A DNA stretch of 64,000 nt from Bifidobacterium [indicum] DSM 20214 = LMG 11587 (GTDB lineage Bacteria; Actinomycetota; Actinomycetes; Actinomycetales; Bifidobacteriaceae), in assembly GCF_000706765.1 (NCBI RefSeq), contig NZ_CP006018.1, positions 372,001 to 436,000 of the forward strand, in the 5' to 3' direction. The notes beneath the pieces were generated by a model. It was not told the DNA's origin and ran no database searches. It saw nothing but the letters and a program-made list of their open reading frames with translations. Positions 18,432 through 25,980 of this stretch are shown here, piece after piece (position 1 is the first letter of the stretch; each line of letters starts with the position of its first letter). The translations under genes and the position numbers were made by a program.

Positions 18432-18611
18432 TCAGTCCTTGTCCGAGCGCTCCTGCTTGAGGGTGCGTCCTTCGCGGGTGCGCTGCTTGTTGACTGTGGC
18501 GGCAGCGATTCGTTCGGAGGTCTTCTCATCCTGACCGCGTTCGATTTCTGTGTCGTGGATGTGCTTGTACTGCTTTTGGTCGTCCTCGTCCCAGTGATTG
18601 TCTCTGACCAT
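18432..18611 (-). CDS. Small acidic/basic 59-residue conserved-type protein
   Basis: A short gene that is easy to miss. The complement of 18432-18611 encodes 59 residues beginning MVRDNHWDEDDQKQYKHI, with a central TSERIAAATVNKQRTREGRT and ending ERSDKD. A very strong Shine-Dalgarno AAGGAGG precedes the ATG by 5 nt. The pattern Y-K/E-H-I ... S-x-x-x-A-x-x-x-A-A-x-T-V-N-K-x-R resembles small proteins often annotated, without proof, as plasmid stabilisation proteins in diverse bacteria. No membrane segment or Cys. It is helical and highly charged; function unknown. It is read antisense to both neighbours, so it is an independent unit. Confidence 0.72.
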   Translation of the reverse strand: MVRDNHWDEDDQKQYKHIHDTEIERGQDEKTSERIAAATVNKQRTREGRTLKQERSDKD

Positions 18612-18792
18612 GACTTCCTCCTTGAAAAGTCCCCGGTTTTGCCTGCTGACTCCTTGTCCGGATGGCTCGGGTAGTGCCGATTATAGGTGCGGATCGCTGC
18701 CAGGTCGGGTTCTTGCCGAACAGGGCGTATCCAAGAGGGGAAAGGGGTGCATGAGGAAACAAAAAAAGCCGAGAACTCATGATATTCTTCGA

Positions 18793-18817
18793 ATTGTCTA
18801 ACGCCAAATAAGACAAT
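18793..18817 (+). promoter_or_regulatory. Dyad ATTGTCT-N11-AGACAAT before the purine permease
   Basis: The arms (18793-18799 and 18811-18817) end one base before the AAGGAC ribosome site and 12 bases before the ATG. In DNA it looks like a repressor operator; in RNA it would form a hairpin beside the ribosome site. Either would link it to control of the NCS2 permease. Confidence 0.45.
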
Positions 18818-18828
18818 AAGGACAGAAT

Positions 18829-20229
18829 ATGCAAAAGCTATTTCGGCTTTCGGATAACAATACCACAGTCTCAACGGAAGTGGTAGCTGGCATTACCACA
18901 TTCTTCGCCATGGCCTATATCATCGTGGTCAATCCCTCGGTGCTTTCCTCGGCGGGCATGCCATGGGGTGCGGTCTTCATCGCGACCCTGATAGCAGCGG
19001 TGATCGGCACGCTCATCATGGGGCTGGTGGCCAATGTGCCTTACGGTGTGGCCCCCGGTGTGGGGCTGAACGCCTTCTTTACCTTTACCGTGGTCAAGGG
19101 TCTGGGATTCTCCTGGCAGGAGACCCTGAGCATGGTCTTCATCTGCGGACTCCTTAACATCCTGGTCACGGCCACCAAGTTGCGGAAAATGATCATTCGG
19201 GCCATACCACCCATGCTTCAGCACGCCATAGGTGGCGGTATCGGCATCTTCATCGCCTATGTGGGGCTGCTCAACGTCGGTGTCATCAAATTCAGTCCTG
19301 ACAAGACCTCTGCTGCCGGAGCCAATCCCGGACTGGCCGTGTTCAATACGCCCACACTCATCCTCTTCGTCATCGGGCTCCTCCTGACCATTTTCCTGAT
19401 GGTCTTCAAATTCAAGGGCGGACTGGCCTTCATCAACAAGGCATCCTTCGTCATCTCCATCATCGTCGTCACCCTGATCGGCATCCCCCTTGGGGTCACC
19501 ACCATGTCGAATTCGATTAATCTGGGTCAGGCCTTCTCCCAGCTGCCGGAGACCTTCCTGGCCATATTCAGTCCACAAGGCTTCCCGGCCCTCTTCTCGG
19601 ATCCGGCCAAGCTCCCCATCGTCCTGGTGACCATCTTCGCCTTCTCCCTTTCCGATACCTTCGATACGATCGGCACCTTCGTGGGCACCGGCCGTCGTTC
19701 CGGCATCTTCTCGGCGGCGGATGAGGAGTCCCTGGAGAACGGCAAGGGATTCAGTTCCAAGATGGACAAGGCCCTCTTCGCCGATGCCACCGCTACCTCC
19801 ATCGGTGCCCTGTTCGGCACCTCCAACACGACCACCTATGTTGAATCCGCCGCTGGCATCGCCGCAGGTGGACGCACAGGCCTGACCTCGGTGGTCATCG
19901 CCGGATGCTTCGCTTTGAGTGCCCTCCTCGCCCCGCTGGTCTCCGCCATTCCCTCGGCTGCGACCGCACCGGTCCTGGTCATTGTGGGATGCATGATGAT
20001 GAGTTCCTTCGGTGAGATCGAATGGGGTGACCTCGCCGAAGCCATTCCGGCCTTCTTCACGGCCATCTTCATGGGATTCTCCTATTCCATCTCCTACGGT
20101 GTAGCAGCTGGATTCATCACATACTGCCTGACCATGACCTGCAAGCGTAAGGCCAAGGAGGTTCACCCCATCATCTGGGGTGTGGCAGCTCTCTTCATCC
20201 TGGACTTCATTCTCCAGGCTGTTCTCTGA
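18829..20229 (+). CDS. NCS2/AzgA-type purine permease
   Basis: Predicted adenine/guanine/hypoxanthine:H+ symporter of the NCS2 family, AzgA-like subgroup. The 466 residues contain ~13 hydrophobic segments, the N-terminal EVVAGITTFFAMAYIIVVNP motif typical of AzgA, VAPGVGLNAFFTFTVV, and the conserved DTFDTIGTFVGTGRRSG and SNTTTYVESAAGIAAGGRTG segments that line the substrate site. AAGGAC precedes ATG 18829. A monocistronic unit, closed by a strong terminator. Which purine it takes up is not decidable from sequence. Confidence 0.93.
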   Translation: MQKLFRLSDNNTTVSTEVVAGITTFFAMAYIIVVNPSVLSSAGMPWGAVFIATLIAAVIGTLIMGLVANVPYGVAPGVGLNAFFTFTVVKGLGFSWQETLSMVFICGLLNILVTATKLRKMIIRAIPPMLQHAIGGGIGIFIAYVGLLNVGVIKFSPDKTSAAGANPGLAVFNTPTLILFVIGLLLTIFLMVFKFKGGLAFINKASFVISIIVVTLIGIPLGVTTMSNSINLGQAFSQLPETFLAIFSPQGFPALFSDPAKLPIVLVTIFAFSLSDTFDTIGTFVGTGRRSGIFSAADEESLENGKGFSSKMDKALFADATATSIGALFGTSNTTTYVESAAGIAAGGRTGLTSVVIAGCFALSALLAPLVSAIPSAATAPVLVIVGCMMMSSFGEIEWGDLAEAIPAFFTAIFMGFSYSISYGVAAGFITYCLTMTCKRKAKEVHPIIWGVAALFILDFILQAVL

Positions 20230-20239
20230 GCACAAGGAT

Positions 20240-20302
20240 GGAGGGCCCTGCCGCCTGACCAGGTTCAAAGACCTGGTGCGGACGGCGGGGCCCTCCTTTG
20301 TT
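20240..20302 (+). terminator. Rho-independent terminator of the purine permease gene
   Basis: Outer stem GGAGGGCCC/GGGCCCTCC with an inner CCAGGT/ACCTGG hairpin is followed by TTTGTT (20297-20302). Confidence 0.88.
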
Positions 20303-20346
20303 ATGTCCGGCTTGCGTAGAATTCGCCCCGTCAGTGTCTTGGGCCC

Positions 20347-20356
20347 GGGGGGGGGG
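20347..20356 (+). repeat. Run of 10 G in the 3' flank of the surface-protein gene
   Basis: An uninterrupted G10 between the permease terminator and the stop of the minus-strand giant gene. It lies outside any coding sequence. It could vary in length, but no effect is predicted. Confidence 0.7.
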
Positions 20357-20380
20357 TAATGATGTGGGCCGCCTACGAGT

Positions 20381-20409
20381 ACCCAGGGGAGTTAGGCGTT
20401 CCCCTGGGT
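20381..20409 (-). terminator. Hairpin just after the giant surface-protein gene
   Basis: ACCCAGGGGA (20381-20390) and TCCCCTGGGT (20400-20409) form a perfect 10-bp stem 10 bp past the stop codon of the minus-strand gene. It has no U-tract, so it may be a weak terminator or mRNA 3' stabiliser. Confidence 0.5.
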
Positions 20410-20418
20410 GGTCCTTCC

Positions 20419-23400
20419 TCAGATGAAGTAGCGGTGGCGCCGGTTGGCGCTGGCCGCGGTGAGGATGAGGCTGCTGGCGGTGATGAGGAGGATGATGCCT
20501 GCGCCTCCGGCGTTGGGCAGGCTGCCGGTGTGCCGGTAGGTGTAGGTGTTGCTGGTGTCGTCGGGCTGGTCCTGTCCGGCGAGGGTCCACCGTACGCGTA
20601 CGGGCACGGGGCCGGGTTCGTGGGCGGTGGTGGTGGCCTGCCAGGTGTCATCGCCGGTCCGGTGGAGGGGGAGGGTGTCGTTGTCGATGGTGAGGCCGGT
20701 TGGTGTGGGCTGCGGGGGGATGGCGGCCTTGCGTGGCGTGGGTGTGGGGTTGGTGTCGCCGTGGCCTGCCTGTCCGTTGGTGTTGTCTCCCCAGGCCTGG
20801 GTGTCGCCGTTGGTGTCGATGGCGATGGTGGTGTCGCCGCCGGCGGCGGTGAGGGTGGTGTTCAGGCCGGGTACGGCCGTGGGCTGTGTCGGTGTGCCGG
20901 TGGTGTGGCCGAGCTGCCCTTGGGTGTTGTCTCCCCACGTCCAGGTGCGGTGGTCCTGTCCGATCGCGACGCTGTGGTTGCGTCCAGTGGATACGTGGGT
21001 GAACCGGTAGGTGTCGGCCGTGCCCGCCGTCCGTATGCGTGCGGGTGTTGCGGTGTCGGTGCCGTCGGCGAGCCTGCCCCAGGCCCAGAGGCGTCCCTGC
21101 CGGTCGATGGCGGTGGTGTGGTCGCCTCCGGCGCTGGCCTGGACGTAGCCTGCGGGCTGCTGCGGGTCGGGGGCGGCTGCGGCTGCGGGTGTGTCGGTGT
21201 CGTCGTGGCCGAGCTGGCCGTTGGTGTTGGCGCCCCACGTGTACAGGTTGCCGTCGGATCCGATCGCCGCGGCGTGCGTGTCGCCCGCCGCGATCTGCTC
21301 GTACCGGAAGGCGGGGGGAGCGTCCTGGGGCAGGGCGACCCTGACGGGCCGGCTGCTGCCGGTGGTGTGTGCCGTGTCGCCGAGTCCGCCGGGCAGGCTG
21401 CCCCACGCGTAGAGGTTGTCGTCGGAGCCGAGGGCCATGGTGTAGCCGTCGCCCGCGGCGGCCCGCACCCAGGTGAACCCGGTGTCGGTGCCGTCGGGGC
21501 GGGTGGCCTTGACGGGTCTGGTTCGCTGGCTGGTGGTGCCGTCGCCGAGCTGGCCCTGGGTGTTGTCTCCCCAGGCGTACAGGTTGCCGTCGCTGCCGAC
21601 GGCGGCGCCGTGGGTGCGCCCGGCCGCGGCCTGCACCCAGGTGAACCCGTCACCGGCGCCGTTCGGCCTGGATATCGTGACCGGGGTGGTGTGTTGGCTG
21701 GTGGTGCCGTCGCCGAGCTGCCCGTTGGTGTTGCTTCCCCAGGCGTACAGGTTGCCGTCGGATCCGATGCCGAGGGTTGAGGTCCCGCCCGTGTCGATGG
21801 AGGCGAGGCGGATGTCGGGTGCGGCGGGTGCGGTGAGGGTGACGGTGTCGCCTCCGTGTTCGCTGCCGTGGTCCGGGCTCAGGGTCCACCGGCCGGTCCG
21901 GTGCCACCGGGCCGTCACGGTCAGGTCGTGCTCCAGCGGCTGGGTGAAGTCGTAGGCGACGTCCCCGTCGAACCACCCGTCGAATGTCCACCCGGACTCG
22001 GACGGGTCTTCGGGCCTCCTGGTGGGCTCCCCGGCGGGGACCTGCTGCGCGTCGGGGGTGCGCCCGTGTTGGGTGGTGAAGGTGAGGGTGACGGTGTCGC
22101 CGGTGTACATGAATTGCAGGCTGGTGTCCTCGGACTGGTCCGCGTCCTCGGGCCCCGCCGAGCTGGTGCCTGCTGCCGAGCGGATGGTCAGGGTCACGGT
22201 CTCGGGCCGGTGCCTGGGGGAGGTGGCGTGCCATCCGTCCGCCCGGTGCCGCACCTCTCCAGCGCTGGGCTTGGCGCCGAACAGCACCCCGGTGACGGGG
22301 GAGCCGGCCGGCCGCGACACCATGGTCGGGCCCGGGTGGGCCGTGGCCGGGTCCGTGTCGCTGGTGCCGTCGCCGAGCTGGCCGGAGTCGTTGGCCCCGG
22401 ACGCGTACACGTCACCGTCGGAACCGACGGCCAGCGTACGGTCACCGCCCGCGCAGAGATCGGCGTACGCGAATCCGGCCGGTGTCCCCTTGGGGTTGGG
22501 CAGGCGGGCGGGGGCCACGCCGTCGTTGGTGCCGTTGCCGGTGGTGGTGCCCAGCTGCCCGTACTGGTTGCCGCCCCAGGCCCAGATTCCTGAGTCGGTG
22601 AGGGCGGTGGAGTGGGTGCGTCCGGCGCTGACGCCGGTGGCGTGGGACGGGCCGGGGACGGCGCCCGGCCTGCCCGCGGGTTCGGCGCCGGTGGGGGTGC
22701 GGCCCAGCTGGCCGCTCCCGTTGTGCCCCCACGTGTACACGGTGCCGTCCCGGGCGATGCCCATGCTGTGGTCGGCTCCGGCGCTGACGGCCGTGAACCG
22801 TAGGCCGGTATCGACGGGCGACGGCGCGGATCCGACGTGGCCGGTCAGGTCGTCGTCGTTTGTGGCGTTGGTGGTGTCGCAGCTGCCCCAGGTCCAGGCG
22901 GTCCCGTTCGTGTCCAGGCCGATGGAGTGCCTGGAGCCCGCGCTGACGGAGGCGAAGGCCGCCTCGGGCACACCCACACCAGTGGGCGTGCCGGCGGGCG
23001 GTGTTTCCTGGTCTGTGGTGTTGCGCCCCAGCTGCTGGTATTGGTTGTCTCCCCAGGCCCAGATGTTGCCGTCGCGGTCCAGGGCCGTGCTGTGGTCGGC
23101 CCCGGCGCTGATGGCGATGAAGGTCATGCCCGTCGGCGTGGCGGCCGGGCCCGGCCTGTCGGCGGGGTTGCCGTTGTCTGGGGTGCGGCCGAGTTGTCCT
23201 TTTCCGTTGCTGCCCCAGGTCCATACCCTGCCGTCCCGGTCCAGGGCCATGGAGTGGCCGTTTCCGGCTGCCGTCTGGATGAACTTCACGCCCGCGGGTG
23301 CGGCGACCATAATTGGTGCGGTCTGGTTTGTGGTGGTGCCGTCGCCGAGCTGGCCGTCCTTATTGTTGCCCCATGCGTATAGGTTGCCGTCGCTGCCGAC

Positions 23401-25629
23401 GGCGAGGGAGTGGGACTGTCCGGCGGACACCTGGGCGAACCGTACCCGGGAGGTGGGGGTGTCGATGCGCACGTCGGTGCCGCCCCGCCACGGCCCCTGG
23501 GCCGGGTCGGCCTTCCACCGGCCCCAGCGTGCGGTCAGGACCGTGTCCCCGCTTACGGGCTTGGAGAAGTCGTAGGGCCTGTCGCCCTGGAACCAGCCGT
23601 TGAAGGTCCACCCGTCGTCCGTGGCGGGGTCGTCCGGGCGGTGCACTGTGTCACCGACGATGACCTGCTGGGGTGGAGTGGGGGAGCCGTGCTCCGTTTT
23701 GAAGGACACGGTGGCGGTGCCGCCCGTGTAGGTGAACCGCTGACTGGTCTCGTCGGGCTGGGGTGCGCGGTTGGTGACGGTGGATTGGATGGTGAGGGTG
23801 ACGGTGCCCAGTCCGTGCCTGGGCGAGGTGGCATGCCACCCTTCGAACCTGCGGTAGGGGCCGCCGATGTTGCGGGCCTCACCGAACAGGACCTTCGTGA
23901 CCTCCCGGTCGACGGGACGCCAGGCCAAGACAGGGTTGGTAGGGTCACTGCCTGTTAAGGTGTTGTTGCCGTGCTGGCCGTAGTCGTTCCGTCCGTACGT
24001 ATATGCTTCACCGTCCGAACCGAGGAGCAAGGTGTGACCCTCGCCGGCTGCGATGCTGGTGTAGCGGAAGTCCGTGGGGGCCCCAGTGGGGGCTGCGACC
24101 CTGGTGGGGGTGGCCGTGATCTCGCCTGTTCCGGTTCCGAGTTGGCCGTACCTGTTCCATCCCCACGCCCATGTGCCGGTGTCGGTGATGGCGAAGGAGA
24201 CACCCGATTCTGAACTTCCGCCGTTGGCGCTGTCGACTTGGGTGGCTCCGGTCAGGCCGGGGACCCGGCCGGGCTTGTCGGCGGGGTTGGCGCTGTCGGG
24301 GATGCGGCCCAGCTGTCCTTTTCTGTTGTCGCCCCAGGTCCAGACGGTCCCGTTCCGCGCGATGGCGATGAAATGGAGACCGTACCTGTCCATGCTGTAG
24401 GCCTTGAACCTGACACCGGTATCAACGGGGACAGGTTCGAAACGAGGCCACCGCCAGGTCCAGATTCTGCCGTCCGTGTCGAGGGCCGTATATCCGTTTG
24501 TTTGGGGATTGTGTGCGGGGCAGATGGCGGTGAAGACGGTCCCCCCGCCCATATCCAGCTTGTGGGGCGTATCTGTATCGAAGTATCCCCAGGTCCAAAC
24601 CTGTCCACTGCTGTCGAGGGCCATGGAACTGTCATCGCCTGCGGACACGGCGGTGAACGTCACCCCCTCCGGGACTACGGCCAGACCGGGAGTGTATCTG
24701 TCCGTGCGCGGGCGGCCGAGGCTATCACCGAAGTCAGCCCCCCAGGTCCAGATTCTGCCATCCCGGTCCAAGGCTATACTGTGGGATATCCCGGCGGACA
24801 ACTGGGTGAACTTCACTCCTTCCGGCATGGCGACCATCCGTGGGCCTTGAGGTTTTCGGGTCCAGTCATCGGTGCCTGTCCCCAGACGTCCGCTATTGTT
24901 GTTTCCCCATGAGTATGCGTTGCCGTCGCTGCCCAACGCCAGAGAGAAGGCAGTGCTTGCGGATATTTGGGTGAAGCGTACTTGGCTGCCGGGGGTGTCG
25001 ATTTTGACGTTGGTGCCGCCGTGCCAGGGTCCTGTGCCGGGGCTGGTGGTCCATTTGCCCCATTTGGCGGTGAGGGTCAGGTCTTGCGTGACTGGCTTGG
25101 TGAAGTCGTAGGCGAGGTCGCCTATGAACCATCCGTTGAAGGTCCATCCGGGCCTGGTGGGGTCGTCGTGGGGCCATGTGGCGGTCTTGCCGTCGGGGAT
25201 GGTCTGGCTTGCCGGCATGCCCTGGGTGTCGGGCTGTGAGGTGAAGGTGACCGTGTGGCTGCCGGTCCTGGCCTGCGGTGAGGAGGCCTTCATGCCGGCG
25301 GGTGCGGGTGCGGCTGTGGTGGTCTGCCTGGTGGTGAGCGGGTTGGGTGTGGCCAGGGTGGTGGGTGTCGCGGTGGTTTTCGTGGGCTGCGTCGCTGCTG
25401 CCGGGGACTGCGGTGTGGTCGAGGATGACGGTGTGGTGGTTCCTGTGGGTGTGGTCAGGCCGTCATCGGAGACCGGGGTCGCCTTCATTCCCCCATTTAC
25501 TTGAGTGTATGAGTTGATGTCGGTGGCCTGTGCACCTGCTGCCAGGCCGGCACCCATGACGGACAGCACCGCCAGGGCCGCGACGACAGGACGGACGGTA
25601 CGACGACCGAAACGGTTCAGTCTGCGCAT
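20419..25629 (-). CDS. Giant LPNAG-anchored surface protein: three B-repeat/IPT/RCC1-propeller modules
   Basis: A 1736-residue exported protein, probably an adhesin or glycan/host-binding factor. Order: signal peptide (1-35, ending AAGAQA), Thr/Pro/Ala-rich linker (to ~120), then three modules. Each module has an InlB-type B-repeat (about 126-193, 638-705, 1179-1242; F/LT-x-x-G-W-x-F-x-G-W-F ... LTAKW), an IPT/TIG-like first half (GPWHGGTNV, GPWRGGTDV, SPDHGSEHGGD), seven RCC1-like repeats (about 220-575, 732-1110, 1271-1643; H-S-x-A-L-x-x-D-G-x-x-W-T-W-G-x-N-x-x-G-Q-L-G), and a second half of the IPT-like domain. The C-terminus has LPNAG (1704-1708), a membrane segment and an RRHRYFI tail. 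The start at 25629 is preceded by GGGGAG; an upstream in-frame start would bury the signal peptide. The true ligand is unknown. Confidence 0.88.
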   Translation of the reverse strand: MRRLNRFGRRTVRPVVAALAVLSVMGAGLAAGAQATDINSYTQVNGGMKATPVSDDGLTTPTGTTTPSSSTTPQSPAAATQPTKTTATPTTLATPNPLTTRQTTTAAPAPAGMKASSPQARTGSHTVTFTSQPDTQGMPASQTIPDGKTATWPHDDPTRPGWTFNGWFIGDLAYDFTKPVTQDLTLTAKWGKWTTSPGTGPWHGGTNVKIDTPGSQVRFTQISASTAFSLALGSDGNAYSWGNNNSGRLGTGTDDWTRKPQGPRMVAMPEGVKFTQLSAGISHSIALDRDGRIWTWGADFGDSLGRPRTDRYTPGLAVVPEGVTFTAVSAGDDSSMALDSSGQVWTWGYFDTDTPHKLDMGGGTVFTAICPAHNPQTNGYTALDTDGRIWTWRWPRFEPVPVDTGVRFKAYSMDRYGLHFIAIARNGTVWTWGDNRKGQLGRIPDSANPADKPGRVPGLTGATQVDSANGGSSESGVSFAITDTGTWAWGWNRYGQLGTGTGEITATPTRVAAPTGAPTDFRYTSIAAGEGHTLLLGSDGEAYTYGRNDYGQHGNNTLTGSDPTNPVLAWRPVDREVTKVLFGEARNIGGPYRRFEGWHATSPRHGLGTVTLTIQSTVTNRAPQPDETSQRFTYTGGTATVSFKTEHGSPTPPQQVIVGDTVHRPDDPATDDGWTFNGWFQGDRPYDFSKPVSGDTVLTARWGRWKADPAQGPWRGGTDVRIDTPTSRVRFAQVSAGQSHSLAVGSDGNLYAWGNNKDGQLGDGTTTNQTAPIMVAAPAGVKFIQTAAGNGHSMALDRDGRVWTWGSNGKGQLGRTPDNGNPADRPGPAATPTGMTFIAISAGADHSTALDRDGNIWAWGDNQYQQLGRNTTDQETPPAGTPTGVGVPEAAFASVSAGSRHSIGLDTNGTAWTWGSCDTTNATNDDDLTGHVGSAPSPVDTGLRFTAVSAGADHSMGIARDGTVYTWGHNGSGQLGRTPTGAEPAGRPGAVPGPSHATGVSAGRTHSTALTDSGIWAWGGNQYGQLGTTTGNGTNDGVAPARLPNPKGTPAGFAYADLCAGGDRTLAVGSDGDVYASGANDSGQLGDGTSDTDPATAHPGPTMVSRPAGSPVTGVLFGAKPSAGEVRHRADGWHATSPRHRPETVTLTIRSAAGTSSAGPEDADQSEDTSLQFMYTGDTVTLTFTTQHGRTPDAQQVPAGEPTRRPEDPSESGWTFDGWFDGDVAYDFTQPLEHDLTVTARWHRTGRWTLSPDHGSEHGGDTVTLTAPAAPDIRLASIDTGGTSTLGIGSDGNLYAWGSNTNGQLGDGTTSQHTTPVTISRPNGAGDGFTWVQAAAGRTHGAAVGSDGNLYAWGDNTQGQLGDGTTSQRTRPVKATRPDGTDTGFTWVRAAAGDGYTMALGSDDNLYAWGSLPGGLGDTAHTTGSSRPVRVALPQDAPPAFRYEQIAAGDTHAAAIGSDGNLYTWGANTNGQLGHDDTDTPAAAAAPDPQQPAGYVQASAGGDHTTAIDRQGRLWAWGRLADGTDTATPARIRTAGTADTYRFTHVSTGRNHSVAIGQDHRTWTWGDNTQGQLGHTTGTPTQPTAVPGLNTTLTAAGGDTTIAIDTNGDTQAWGDNTNGQAGHGDTNPTPTPRKAAIPPQPTPTGLTIDNDTLPLHRTGDDTWQATTTAHEPGPVPVRVRWTLAGQDQPDDTSNTYTYRHTGSLPNAGGAGIILLITASSLILTAASANRRHRYFI

Positions 25630-25749
25630 GGTTCGTTCTCCCCAAATTTCCCCAACTATCATCCTTCGGTTCAGGCCGATAGTCTCAAACCCAATCCGGA
25701 ATATCCGCCATCCCCAATAGCGGACCCGAATCACGTATGCTCTTCTCTA

Positions 25750-25775
25750 TGATAAAACCGTCTCAGACTTTATCA
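25750..25775 (-). promoter_or_regulatory. Dyad TGATAAA-N12-TTTATCA upstream of the downstream giant gene
   Basis: A perfect 7-bp inverted repeat in an otherwise GC-rich gap, about 121 bp upstream of the 25629 start codon. It is a candidate operator or promoter element. The rest of the 351-bp gap (25630-25980) shows no gene; it contains a GGAGGCGG/CCGCCTCC hairpin (25902-25939) past the stop of the upstream paralogue that may slow or end its transcription. Confidence 0.4.
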
Positions 25776-25980
25776 TCCCGCTCCCGCTTGGCGCAATATG
25801 CAGAACGAGCGCGGGCGTGTACGGCGTGCAGCATCCCTGCTGCGGTGTGTGCGCGACTGGTTGCAAGGCGTGGACTGGTTTGGGGCTGATGTAGAGGGGG
25901 TGGAGGCGGCCCGTTGTTGGGGTTTGGTGGACCGCCTCCGGTTGGCCGGGGGGTTGGTGTTCCCCTTTTGGTGTGGCCTC

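Noticed and set aside
20347-20356. G10 run as a second phase-variation switch.
   Set aside because: It lies beyond the stop codon of the giant gene and after the permease terminator, so length change would not alter any protein.
25902-25939. GGAGGCGG/CCGCCTCC hairpin as a strong terminator of the upstream giant gene.
   Set aside because: It has a 22-nt loop and no U-tract on the minus strand; kept only as a possible weak element.
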